In this document: in pieces, positions 7,683-14,986 of the stretch
How positions within the stretch are numbered: position 1 is the stretch's first letter
Layout of the letters: the number at the start of each line of letters is the position of its first letter
Assembly: GCA_022837505.1 (NCBI GenBank)
Contig: JALHFZ010000012.1
Location: 1-32,047 of the forward strand
DNA length: 32,047 bases
Origin: Synergistaceae bacterium
GTDB lineage: Bacteria; Synergistota; Synergistia; Synergistales; Aminobacteriaceae
Direction of reading: 5' to 3'
Position numbers and translations under genes: made by a program
The notes under the pieces: model-generated
Seen by the model: only the letters and a program-made list of their open reading frames with translations
Told to the model about the DNA's origin: nothing
Database searches by the model: none

Positions 7683-7780
7683 TGGCGGAGGCGTGTGGGG
7701 ATCGAACCCACCGGAGACAGCCTATACTGCCTCCCACTGGATTTGAAGTCCAGGGTGCCCACCGGGACACATTCGCCTCC
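7683..7780 (-). tRNA. selC: tRNA-Sec (anticodon UCA), 3' CCA encoded
   Basis: On the minus strand the molecule begins GGAGGCGA and ends CGCCTCC-G-CCA. The anticodon arm is CTGGA-CTTCAAA-TCCAG, giving anticodon TCA. It has the hallmarks of bacterial selenocysteine tRNA: about 98 bases, a long extra arm (an eight-pair stem GGAGGCAG/CTGTCTCC with one G-T wobble), a T arm GTGGG-TTCGATC-CCCAC and an extended D arm. The eighth acceptor position is A opposite A, so the acceptor stem reads as seven clean pairs plus a mismatch. It implies that the organism decodes some UGA codons as selenocysteine, although no selenoprotein is evident in this window. Confidence 0.95.
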
Positions 7781-7792
7781 ACCTGACGTGAA

Positions 7793-7821
7793 ATTGTACT
7801 TCCCCCGGAGGAAAATGTCCA
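7793..7821 (-). promoter_or_regulatory. selC: Sigma-70 type promoter of selC
   Basis: The minus strand has -35 TGGACA (7816-7821), a 17-base spacer and -10 TACAAT (7793-7798), each hexamer one mismatch from consensus. The predicted start is a few bases before the tRNA 5' end at 7780. The spacer contains a 14-base near-perfect dyad (7800-7813). Confidence 0.75.
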
Positions 7822-7852
7822 GTAAAAACTTGCTCCTGCCCATTGTGACCAT

Positions 7853-8533
7853 TTATTTCCCAGAAAACCAGACCATTCCGTGGTCAACCCGCACCTCGGT
7901 CACCGAGGGTTTTCCGAAAAAGGATGAAAAGCTGAGGACCGGCGCGGCCTTCGCCAGGGCGCGGCCGACGTCCGCCGCCGAGATGAGGGCGTTGTCGTTG
8001 GTGGATTCGTCAAAACGAATCGTGGCCTTTCCGTCTTTTTCGATAACGTATTTTCCCCTGAGCCGGAGAAGGGCCCGGATGGTGAAGGTCATCTTCCGTT
8101 CGTAAACCCCCTTCACCATGACGGTGCCGCCCTGAAGCTCCAGTTCGGTGAGGGTGAACCGGGGCATGTTCTTCTCGAGGGTGCTCCGGAAGGACGCCCC
8201 GGGGATGCTCCCCGAGAGCTTGTACCCGCTGTAGGAGTGAAGACGGACTCCCCCCTTGTCGACGGAAAAAAGGACATCCTTCAGGACGAGAAGAAGCCTG
8301 TCATAGAGCACCCCTTCCACGGAGGCATCCTCGACGCAGAGGGTGAGAAGGGGGATTTTGCCGCTCCGCAGTTCCTCTTCCGTTCCCTCGATCACGGGAA
8401 GGACGCTCTTTGAGGGGATTTTTTCGCTGAAATACTCCGCAAAGAGGGGAATATAGGCCTCCTGAAGGGGCTCCGCCCCGGCGGAAAAGGGGAGGAAAAG
8501 GAGGACCAGAAGAGACAGAAGGCGAATTTTCAC
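7853..8533 (-). CDS. Exported protein, possibly LmeA/DUF2993-like
   Basis: This protein of about 226 residues begins with a clear Sec signal peptide (KIRLLSLLVLLFLPFSAGA, then E) and has no later membrane helix. The mature part is rich in beta-strand pattern, with repeated amphipathic stretches such as GVLYDRLLLVLKDVLFSV and GKYVIEKDGKATIRFD. This suggests an exported lipid-binding-type fold resembling DUF2993/LmeA, but no catalytic motif is seen and the family call is tentative. The GTG at 8533 is chosen because a GGGAGG site lies nine bases upstream and the signal peptide follows directly. An ATG at 8557 overlapping the previous stop has no site. It is the last gene of the run that starts at xerD. 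Confidence 0.7.
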   Translation of the reverse strand: MKIRLLSLLVLLFLPFSAGAEPLQEAYIPLFAEYFSEKIPSKSVLPVIEGTEEELRSGKIPLLTLCVEDASVEGVLYDRLLLVLKDVLFSVDKGGVRLHSYSGYKLSGSIPGASFRSTLEKNMPRFTLTELELQGGTVMVKGVYERKMTFTIRALLRLRGKYVIEKDGKATIRFDESTNDNALISAADVGRALAKAAPVLSFSSFFGKPSVTEVRVDHGMVWFSGK

Positions 8534-8549
8534 AGGGGTCAGCCTCCCT

Positions 8550-9023
8550 TCATACATCAGAGAAGGACGAAGCGAGAATGCACCTGTCGTCCGAGGAGAT
8601 TTTTGCCTCGAAAAGAGGGGCATCTTCGTCCAGAATCCTCGGGGCCAGAAGGGTGTAGAAGGGGTTGACCCCGCTGATCTCAAGGCTCTCCCTTTTTCCC
8701 GCCCAGAAGGGATACCCCTCCTCGGTCCCCCGAAGCTCCCCTTCCATAGAGGACGAGGAGAAGTACCACGCAGTGGCCTCCCTTTCATCGGAGGTGATAT
8801 GGGCAATCCCCCGAAGGCGGAGGGATAAAACCTCAAGGCCGGTCTCCTCCCGCATCTCCCGGAGGCAGGCCTCCCGAGGGGTTTCCCCCCGCTCCCTTTT
8901 GCCCCCGGGAACTGTTACGGATCCGCACCAGGGAGGGGCGAGGCGCTTCACGAGAAGCACCTGATCGCCCTGGAAAAGAAAGGCGAACACATACTGGGCG
9001 GGGAAGGAAGTGTTTTCATTCAT
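8550..9023 (-). CDS. Nudix hydrolase (MutT-like)
   Basis: This 157-residue Nudix protein has a complete box: GGKRERGE, seven residues, then REMREETGL (about residues 41-62). The box binds the metal and positions the diphosphate of the substrate. The sequence before the box (LLVKR, WCGSVTVPGG) is like 8-oxo-dGTP or general nucleotide diphosphatases, but the substrate cannot be read from the sequence. It starts immediately after the M23 peptidase stop (the ATG at 9023 lies within a few bases of it) and is followed closely by the exported-protein gene, so it is in the same transcript. Confidence 0.85.
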   Translation of the reverse strand: MNENTSFPAQYVFAFLFQGDQVLLVKRLAPPWCGSVTVPGGKRERGETPREACLREMREETGLEVLSLRLRGIAHITSDEREATAWYFSSSSMEGELRGTEEGYPFWAGKRESLEISGVNPFYTLLAPRILDEDAPLFEAKISSDDRCILASSFSDV

Positions 9024-9027
9024 CCCC

Positions 9028-9972
9028 TCATTCCCCTCCTTTCGTCTCGATGCGGAGAAAGACTCCCTGGTCGAGCAGCTCGGCGATGGTGAGGGAATAA
9101 AGGGGCTCCGGATCCACCATCTGCCCCGAGAGAGAGAGGCCGAAATGAAGGTGAGGGCCGGTGGCCCTTCCGGTCATGCCGCTCTCCCCGATCTTCTGAC
9201 CGGTTGCGATGGGGTCCCCTTCCTTTACCGAGATGCTGTTCAGATGAAAATAATGGGAGATGACCCCTCCCCCCGAGTCCACATAGACGCTCTTGCCGGC
9301 GTAATAATGATCTCCCGTGAGGAGAACCCTTCCCGGAAGGGCCGCTGCCACAGGGGTGCCCACCGCCGCCCGGTAGTCTATGCCCCCGTGGGGGTTTCTG
9401 GGCTTGCCGTTCAGAATCCTCCGGCGCCCGTAGGGGCTCGTGACGATCCCGTTCACCGGCCGCTGAAGGGGGAGCCCCCATTTCCGGGAGAGGGTCTGTG
9501 TGGCAAGGGCTTTAGAGGTCGCCTTCCGGTCAAGGGCTATTTTGGCGAGTACCTCCGCAGGAGGGGTCACCATCTTCTCCGGGAGGGTGAGATGATCCTC
9601 TTTATACTTGATTGACCGGAGGCGGATGGAGACTGAGCGCTCCGTTGTGCCCCCCGGGGTCTTCAGGCGAAGGTTCATGGTGTGAATGCCCGGTTTTGTC
9701 TTCGCGACGGAGCTTCCGAAGAGGCCGAGGGCAATGTATTTTCCGTTCCACTGGGAAATTTCGAGAGGGACGGTTCTTCCCTGCCACTCCACGGACACCT
9801 CCTCAAGGACCTCCGGAGAAGTAAGACGGATTGCGAAGGGCTTTCCGACCCCTGCGGAAGAGGGGTACTGCAGGTTTACATAGGCTGCCGCAACGGCGGG
9901 AAAGAGAAAGAGCACTATCAGGGCCGCCCCAAGGCAAAATAGAGTTTTCCTTCTGTCATTCAATGGTTTCAA
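9028..9972 (-). CDS. Secreted M23-family (LytM-type) metallopeptidase
   Basis: This is a probable peptidoglycan endopeptidase acting outside the cytoplasmic membrane. The N terminus has a signal peptide or anchor (KTLFCLGAALIVLFLFPAVA, then AAY). A beta-rich Ig-like region of about 100 residues follows, then the LytM domain with zinc ligands in NPHGGIDYRA (His, Asp) and GPHLHFGL (HxH). All catalytic residues are present, so it should be active and not a degenerate activator. The TTG at 9972 has AAAGGAG eight bases upstream; an ATG at 10008 is possible but has no site and would overlap deoA by 53 bases. It sits in the nucleoside-phosphorylase operon, a linkage with no obvious functional logic. 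Confidence 0.88.
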   Translation of the reverse strand: MKPLNDRRKTLFCLGAALIVLFLFPAVAAAYVNLQYPSSAGVGKPFAIRLTSPEVLEEVSVEWQGRTVPLEISQWNGKYIALGLFGSSVAKTKPGIHTMNLRLKTPGGTTERSVSIRLRSIKYKEDHLTLPEKMVTPPAEVLAKIALDRKATSKALATQTLSRKWGLPLQRPVNGIVTSPYGRRRILNGKPRNPHGGIDYRAAVGTPVAAALPGRVLLTGDHYYAGKSVYVDSGGGVISHYFHLNSISVKEGDPIATGQKIGESGMTGRATGPHLHFGLSLSGQMVDPEPLYSLTIAELLDQGVFLRIETKGGE

Positions 9973-11272
9973 GGACGATGCTCCTTTCGGCAGTGCTTTT
10001 TTTCTCATATTTTTCTGCTAGGACGAAGGCCCGGCTGAACCAGGGAAGGGCCTCCCGGAGCTTCTCCCCGGAAGAGTAGCGTATCTCCAGAAGGGGGTCT
10101 CCCCTCCGGACGCCCTCCCCCTCCTTGCGGCACAGGCGCACCGCCACGGAGAGGTCGAGCACTTCATGGAGGGACTGCCGTCCTCCTCCGAGGCGCTTCA
10201 CTCCCTCCCCTATCGCCCGGGCATCGACGGAATCCACCGTACCGTCTTTCTCCGCCCGGAGGAACATGGTCTCCCCGGCCAGGGGGAGAACGGCCCGGGG
10301 GTCCTCTGCGGCCTCCACCGGCCCGCCCTGGGCCTGAAGGAACTCCCTGAATTTTTCGAGGGCCCCTCCGCCGGAGAGCGTATCCTCCGCGATTCTTTCC
10401 CCCTCTTCCGCCGTCCCCTTCCCCGCCAGGACAAGCATCCTCCCCGCAAGCTTCACGGAGAGTTCGCGGACATCCGCCGGTCCTCTACCCTGGAGGACAT
10501 CCACGGCCTCGATGACTTCCGCGGCGTTTCCGATCCACTCCCCGAGGGGCTGGTCCATGGCGGTCACGAGGGCGGAGCTCTTCTTTCCGAGGGAGCGGGA
10601 GAGGGAGACGAGGGCCTCGGCGAGGGCCTTCCCCTCGGGCCGGGTCTTCATGAAAGCCCCCCTGCCGCACTTGACGTCGAAGACGAAGGCGTCGGCCCCG
10701 CCGGCGATTTTTTTGCTCACAATACTGCTGCAGATCAGGGGAAGGGACGGGACGGTCCCCGTCACATCCCGGAGGGAGTAGAATTTGCCCTCCGCAGGGG
10801 CGAGGTCCTCCGAATGGCCGGAGACGGCACACCCGATCCGCCTCACCTGATCGCGGAACTCCCCCGAGGTCAGATGGGTGCGGAAGCCGGGAAGGGCAGC
10901 GAGCTTATCCACAGTCCCCCCGGTAAAGCCGAGCCCCGGGCCGGAGAGCTTGGCCACGGAGAGCCCGCAGGCCGCGGCCAGGGGAACCAGGATGAGGGTT
11001 ATCTTATCCCCCACCCCTCCGGTGCTGTGCTTGTCCACGAGAAAAAGGTCCTTCCCGAAGGTCATCCGGCTCCCCGAGTCGGCGAGGGCGAGGGTGAACT
11101 CCCTCAGCTCGGCCTCGGACAATCCGTTGAAACAGACGGCCATGAGCCATGAGGCGGCCTGGTAGTCGGGAATCCGCCCCGAGGCGAACTCCTTCACAAA
11201 GGAGCGGACTTCTCCGGAGGAGGCCTCTCCTCCGTCCCGCTTCAGCTCTATAAAGGAGAGCATGTCAAACAT
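9956..11272 (-). CDS. deoA: Thymidine / pyrimidine-nucleoside phosphorylase
   Basis: This enzyme phosphorolyses thymidine, uridine or deoxyuridine to base and (deoxy)ribose 1-phosphate for salvage. The protein is 438 residues. It shows the phosphate-binding KHSTGGVGDK signature, LSGPGLGFTGGTVDKLAALPG, SLPLICSSIVSKKIAGG and the VFDVKCGRGAFMKT segment. A C-terminal alpha/beta domain ends with a LCRKEGEGVRRGDPLLEI hairpin. Whether it is strictly thymidine-specific (DeoA) or broad (Pdp) cannot be decided from the sequence. Its ATG overlaps the stop of the purine nucleoside phosphorylase gene by eight bases, so the two salvage enzymes are co-translated. Confidence 0.93.
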   Translation of the reverse strand: MFDMLSFIELKRDGGEASSGEVRSFVKEFASGRIPDYQAASWLMAVCFNGLSEAELREFTLALADSGSRMTFGKDLFLVDKHSTGGVGDKITLILVPLAAACGLSVAKLSGPGLGFTGGTVDKLAALPGFRTHLTSGEFRDQVRRIGCAVSGHSEDLAPAEGKFYSLRDVTGTVPSLPLICSSIVSKKIAGGADAFVFDVKCGRGAFMKTRPEGKALAEALVSLSRSLGKKSSALVTAMDQPLGEWIGNAAEVIEAVDVLQGRGPADVRELSVKLAGRMLVLAGKGTAEEGERIAEDTLSGGGALEKFREFLQAQGGPVEAAEDPRAVLPLAGETMFLRAEKDGTVDSVDARAIGEGVKRLGGGRQSLHEVLDLSVAVRLCRKEGEGVRRGDPLLEIRYSSGEKLREALPWFSRAFVLAEKYEKKSTAERSIVLETIE

Positions 11273-12092
11273 TCGTCCGGCTGACCTCCCTGAAAAAGCC
11301 CCTCAGAAGGGATACGAGCTTTCCCGATGCCTTTCCCATCTCCCGGATAACCTCGTCGCCGCTGAGGGGGTCGCAGGTGATCCCCGCTGCGTAGTTCGCC
11401 ACGCAGGAGACGGCGCAGACCTTCATCCCCATGGCGTTGGCGGCGATCACCTCAGGCACGGTGGACATCCCCACCACGGAGGCGCCGAGGGTCCTGGCCA
11501 TCCGGATCTCCGCAGGGGTCTCGAAGGAGGGGCCTGAAAAGGCGATATACACTCCTTTTTTCAGGGGGATCGAAAGTTCTCCGGCGGCCCTTTCGGCAGC
11601 CTCCGCCAGGGCTTCGCTGTAGCAGGTGGTCATGTCGGGAAACCGGGGGTTCCAGTCCGGAGTGTCCGGTCCCCGGAGGGGGTTCACCCCCATGAAGTTG
11701 ATATGGTCCGTCAGAAGCACCAGGTCCCCCGGAGAGAGGGCCTGGTCCACCCCACCCACGGCATTGGTGGCCATATAGATTTTCGTTCCCCACTGGCCGA
11801 AGACCCGTACGGGGTAGATCAGCTCTTCCATGGAATACCCTTCGTAGTAGTGAACCCGCCCCTGCATGACCGCGAGGGGCATGCCGTCGAGAGAGCCGAG
11901 GACAAGTCTTCCGGCGTGTCCCGGCGCGGTGGAGACGGGCCAGTGGGGGATGTCCCCGTAGGGGATGACGATTTTATTTTCAAGGGAATCGGCGAAGGAA
12001 CCCAATCCCGAACCGAGAACCACAAGGGCAGCGGGAGGATTTTTCACCAGCGCCGAAAGAAAGGAGATTCCTTCAGTGACCTTATTCTGCAT
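11265..12092 (-). CDS. Purine-nucleoside phosphorylase (trimeric PNP/MTAP family)
   Basis: This enzyme cleaves purine nucleosides with phosphate to free base plus ribose 1-phosphate. The protein is 275 residues with VVLGSGLGSFAD (phosphate loop), PGHAGRLV, MQGRVHYYEGY, YMATNAVGGVD, the FSGPSFETPAEIRM substrate segment and CVANYAAGI, all in family order. Size and motifs fit the trimeric low-molecular-mass class (PunA/DeoD2-like), not the hexameric DeoD class. It lies 28 bases after the recombinase gene and overlaps deoA, making a purine plus pyrimidine salvage pair. Confidence 0.93.
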   Translation of the reverse strand: MQNKVTEGISFLSALVKNPPAALVVLGSGLGSFADSLENKIVIPYGDIPHWPVSTAPGHAGRLVLGSLDGMPLAVMQGRVHYYEGYSMEELIYPVRVFGQWGTKIYMATNAVGGVDQALSPGDLVLLTDHINFMGVNPLRGPDTPDWNPRFPDMTTCYSEALAEAAERAAGELSIPLKKGVYIAFSGPSFETPAEIRMARTLGASVVGMSTVPEVIAANAMGMKVCAVSCVANYAAGITCDPLSGDEVIREMGKASGKLVSLLRGFFREVSRTNV

Positions 12093-12120
12093 GGGAGATT
12101 TTCACGTCCTTTTTCGGGCT

Positions 12121-13017
12121 CTACGCCCGGGGATGGGCCCTATCATAAACGTCCCGGAGCTCAAGGTCAAAGTGAAGGTATTTTTCCGTGGTGGCGATGG
12201 AGGAATGGCCGAGGATCTCCTGAAGGGTCCTCTGGTCCATCCCCCGGCGGAGGAGGTGGGTGGCGAAACTGTGGCGCAGAATATGGGGGTAGAGCCGGGA
12301 GGGGGAGATCCCCGCCTCTGCCCCCCTTTTTTTGATAAGACGCCAGACGTCCTCCCGATTGAGCTGCCGCCCGTTCCGGGAGAGGAAAAGAGCCTGTTCT
12401 GAGGGCTCTTTCAGAAGGAGGGGGCGTCCCTCCTCAAGATATTTTCTCATTCGCAGGGCGGCCTCTCCGAGAAAGGGGACCATCCGCTCCTTCTGTCCCT
12501 TCCCTGCCACCCGCACCGACCGGGCGGAGAAGTCGATGCTGTTGATCCGGAGGGTACACAGTTCACTCGCCCGGAGTCCGCACCCGTAGGCCGTCTCGAA
12601 GAGGGCCCGGTCCCGCAGGCCGAGAGGGGTTGTGCCCGAGCAGCCGTAGAGCAGCCGCTCCACCTCCCCCTCGCTGAGGATATGGGGAAGGCGCTTCTCC
12701 CGGGAAGGGAGGGAGGGAAGGCGAAAATCCTCGGAGAGGGCCTCCTCGAGGGTAAGAAAGCGCATCCACGACCGGAGGGCCGCCATGGTCCGCTGCCGGG
12801 AGGCCTTGCTCTTCGGCCCCCGGGTAAGATGTTCCTGAAAGCGCTGGACGAGGTTTTCTCCGGGAGGAAAGGGGGGTTCATCAAGGGATTCGCAGAAGGC
12901 CTTCCATTCCCGGAGGTCGCAGCAGTAGGCAGAGGCCGTATTGGAGCTCAGGCCTCTTTCGTAGAGAAGATAGGAGGAAAAACTTGCGATGGCTGAATCT
13001 ATGTCCCATAATTCCAT
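12121..13017 (-). CDS. Site-specific tyrosine recombinase, XerC/XerD type
   Basis: This 298-residue protein has the N-terminal SAM-like core-binding domain (YLLYERGLSSNTASAYCCDLREW) and the C-terminal catalytic domain. The full catalytic set is visible: Arg149 in GLRASEL, Lys173 in AGKGQKER, His245 and Arg248 in HILRHSF, His271 in LGHSS and the nucleophile Tyr280 in TEKY. Length and lack of any adjacent integrated element favour a chromosome-dimer-resolving Xer protein over a phage integrase. Whether it is XerC or XerD is not decidable here. The ATG at 13017 has no recognisable ribosome site and follows within 20 bases of the terminator that closes the preceding operon, so a leaderless transcript is possible. 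Confidence 0.9.
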   Translation of the reverse strand: MELWDIDSAIASFSSYLLYERGLSSNTASAYCCDLREWKAFCESLDEPPFPPGENLVQRFQEHLTRGPKSKASRQRTMAALRSWMRFLTLEEALSEDFRLPSLPSREKRLPHILSEGEVERLLYGCSGTTPLGLRDRALFETAYGCGLRASELCTLRINSIDFSARSVRVAGKGQKERMVPFLGEAALRMRKYLEEGRPLLLKEPSEQALFLSRNGRQLNREDVWRLIKKRGAEAGISPSRLYPHILRHSFATHLLRRGMDQRTLQEILGHSSIATTEKYLHFDLELRDVYDRAHPRA

Positions 13018-13036
13018 AATGGTTACATGATATCAC

Positions 13037-13063
13037 AAAAAAGGGACCGGAAACACCGGTCCC
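13037..13063 (-). terminator. Rho-independent terminator after the korC-nudix operon
   Basis: On the minus strand a perfect eight-pair stem GGGACCGG/CCGGTCCC with a five-base loop is followed by six T residues. It lies about 36 bases after the Nudix stop codon and closes the def-fmt-kor transcript before xerD. Confidence 0.9.
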
Positions 13064-13099
13064 TGATGGGCTGAAATCAGCTCTGAGCAGACTACCCCC

Positions 13100-13633
13100 T
13101 CAGGCCCGGAAGGCAAGATACCACGAAAGGGCCGAAAAGGTCTTGCCGTCGATGATCTTTCCGTCAGCGAGAAGGGAGGCTATCTCCTCGGCCGGAACAG
13201 CAACGGTCTCGATGAACTCGTCGTCATCCTGATCGAGCTTCGAGGGGCGCAGATCGGAGGCGAGGTAGAGTATGATCTGCTCCGTGCAGAACCCGGGAGA
13301 ATTGTACATCCTTCCGATCTCCTCAAGGGTTCCGGGGTAGTACCCGATCTCCTCCTGAAGCTCCCTTCTGGCGGCGGAGGGGAAATCCTCCCCCCCGTCG
13401 ACGAGCCCTGCGGGGATCTCGAGGATGTCCTGCCCCAGGGCGTACCGGAACTGCCGGATCAGCAGAACCGTTCCGTCGGAGGTCACCGGGAGCACCCCTA
13501 CGGCCGGATCGTGTTCCACCACTTCCCGAAGGGCCTTTTTCCCCGAGGGCGTCATGACATTGTCGATCCGGAGGTTCAGTATCTTCCCCCGATAGACCCT
13601 GTTGGACGAGACGGTTTTTTCAGTCCGGTCCAT
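13100..13633 (-). CDS. Nudix hydrolase, ADP-ribose pyrophosphatase-like (NudF type)
   Basis: This 177-residue protein has the layout of ADP-ribose diphosphatases. An N-terminal strand domain (VYRGKILNLRIDNVMTPSG) precedes VLLIRQFRYALGQDILEIPAGLVDGGE and a complete Nudix box (GLVDGGE to RRELQEEIGY). A proline-type C-terminal SPGFCTEQIILYLA segment, typical of NudF, follows. The ATG at 13633 has GGAGGGG five bases upstream; the frame is open further upstream but runs into korC. It starts 17 bases after korC and is the last gene before a terminator, so it travels with the oxidoreductase operon. Confidence 0.9.
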   Translation of the reverse strand: MDRTEKTVSSNRVYRGKILNLRIDNVMTPSGKKALREVVEHDPAVGVLPVTSDGTVLLIRQFRYALGQDILEIPAGLVDGGEDFPSAARRELQEEIGYYPGTLEEIGRMYNSPGFCTEQIILYLASDLRPSKLDQDDDEFIETVAVPAEEIASLLADGKIIDGKTFSALSWYLAFRA

Positions 13634-13650
13634 GAATTCCCCTCCGGTGT

Positions 13651-14208
13651 CTATTGTGAGAGGGCATCCCTGGCGATTTCTTTGCCCCTCTCGAAGGCCT
13701 CGAGGTTCATGGGAAGAAATTTCGGCTTCTTCTTCCCGAGTTTTTCCTTGATGGTCTCCACGCATACCTCAGGGTTCACCATGCCGCTCGACTCCACCAC
13801 CGCCCCGAGGATGATGATATTGGCGATCTTGTCGCTGCCCAGTTCGAGGGCTATCCGTGAGGCGGGAACGCCTATGGCGGTGACGTCGGGACGGGAGCCG
13901 TCATATTCCACCAGATCGCTGTTGTAGACGAGAGTTCCGCCCTTTTTCACCCGGTGAAGAAATTTCGACAGGGAGGGCTGGTTCATGATGACGAGGACGT
14001 CGGCGTTATCCACCACGGGGGATCCTATCTCCTCCTCGGAGAGGACTACGCCGCAGTTGGCCGTTCCGCCCCGCATCTCCGGGCCGTAGGAGGGAATCCA
14101 GGTGACGTACCGCCCCTCTTCGATTCCCGTATAGGCGACGAGCTGCCCCAGGACCATGACGCCCTGGCCGCCGAAACCCGCGGCAAGGAGGGTCTTGTAA
14201 AAGGACAT
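13651..14208 (-). CDS. korC: 2-oxoacid:ferredoxin oxidoreductase, gamma subunit
   Basis: This is the gamma subunit of a four-part oxidoreductase that oxidatively decarboxylates 2-oxoacids to acyl-CoA while reducing ferredoxin. The 185-residue protein opens with LAAGFGGQGVMVLGQL and contains IPSYGPEMRGGTANC and a SPVVDNADVLVIMNQPS segment, the classic gamma-chain pattern. The ATG at 14208 has GGGAGG upstream. It lies 16 bases after korB. Whether the complex prefers 2-oxoglutarate (Kor) or branched-chain 2-oxoacids (Vor) is not decided by the sequence. In an amino-acid fermenter the branched-chain role is quite possible. Confidence 0.92.
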   Translation of the reverse strand: MSFYKTLLAAGFGGQGVMVLGQLVAYTGIEEGRYVTWIPSYGPEMRGGTANCGVVLSEEEIGSPVVDNADVLVIMNQPSLSKFLHRVKKGGTLVYNSDLVEYDGSRPDVTAIGVPASRIALELGSDKIANIIILGAVVESSGMVNPEVCVETIKEKLGKKKPKFLPMNLEAFERGKEIARDALSQ

Positions 14209-14224
14209 CCTTTCCTCCCCCTCT

Positions 14225-14971
14225 CTAATCGAAATCCTTGAAGGTTCCAAGGGGATAATAGGGCATCATGGTGCTGATCAGCCAGTCAAAGGACTCCACG
14301 GGGCGCATTCCCCAGTTCGTGGGGCATGACGAGAGGACCTCCACAAGGGAGAACCCCTTTCCGTCGATCTGGTTCTGGAAGGCCTTTTTGATGGCGGCCT
14401 TGGCCTTGATCGTATACTTCGGCTGCGCCACGGAGACCCGGGCGATGTACCCCGGCGCGGGAAGGGTGGCGAGCATTTCGCTGACCCGGATGGGGTATCC
14501 GTTCACTTTTTCGTCCCGTCCGAGGGGGCAGGTTGTGGCCTTCTGGCCCAGGAGGGTCGTCGGGGCCATCTGTCCGCCCGTCATGCCGTAGATGGCGTTG
14601 TTTATGAAGACGACGGTGATGTTCTGTCCCCGGTTCGCGGCGTGGACGATCTCACCCATGCCGATGGAGGCCAGGTCACCGTCCCCCTGGTAGGTAAAGA
14701 CGATCTTGTCGGGGCGGACGGTCTTCAGCCCCGTCGCCACTGCGGGGGCTCTTCCGTGGGGGGCTTCGCAGTAGTCAATGTCTATGTAGTCGTAGATCAT
14801 GGCGGAGCATCCTACGGAAGCGACGCCGATAGTATCGTTCTGAATTCCGAGCTCGTCGATTGATTCGCAGACGAGGCGATGGGCGATTCCGTGGCCGCAG
14901 CCGGGGCAGTAGTGGCTGCTGACATCGGGCATCCAGCTGACCGGCCGGGCGTATATCTTCACTTCACTCAT
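14225..14971 (-). CDS. korB: 2-oxoacid:ferredoxin oxidoreductase, beta subunit (thiamine diphosphate binding)
   Basis: This is the catalytic beta chain carrying thiamine diphosphate. The 248-residue protein starts with the YCPGCGHGIAHRL cysteine segment and VASVGCSAM. It then shows the ThDP fold: a YQGDGDLASIGMGE motif with GDGD, followed by NNAIYGMTGGQ, which supplies the metal- and cofactor-binding asparagines. The C terminus carries the LVEVLSSCPTNWG segment typical of KorB/VorA chains. The gap to korA is 15 bases. Confidence 0.95.
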   Translation of the reverse strand: MSEVKIYARPVSWMPDVSSHYCPGCGHGIAHRLVCESIDELGIQNDTIGVASVGCSAMIYDYIDIDYCEAPHGRAPAVATGLKTVRPDKIVFTYQGDGDLASIGMGEIVHAANRGQNITVVFINNAIYGMTGGQMAPTTLLGQKATTCPLGRDEKVNGYPIRVSEMLATLPAPGYIARVSVAQPKYTIKAKAAIKKAFQNQIDGKGFSLVEVLSSCPTNWGMRPVESFDWLISTMMPYYPLGTFKDFD

Positions 14972-14986
14972 AGTCTTTTCCCTCCT

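Noticed and set aside
8550..9023. Assignment of the first Nudix gene as mutT (8-oxo-dGTPase)
   Set aside because: The Nudix box alone does not define substrate, and the flanking residues are not diagnostic.
12121..13017. Integrase marking a genomic island next to selC
   Set aside because: The recombinase is Xer-sized and sits in an operon with nucleoside salvage genes, about 4.3 kb from the tRNA; no direct repeat of the tRNA 3' end and no phage genes were seen.
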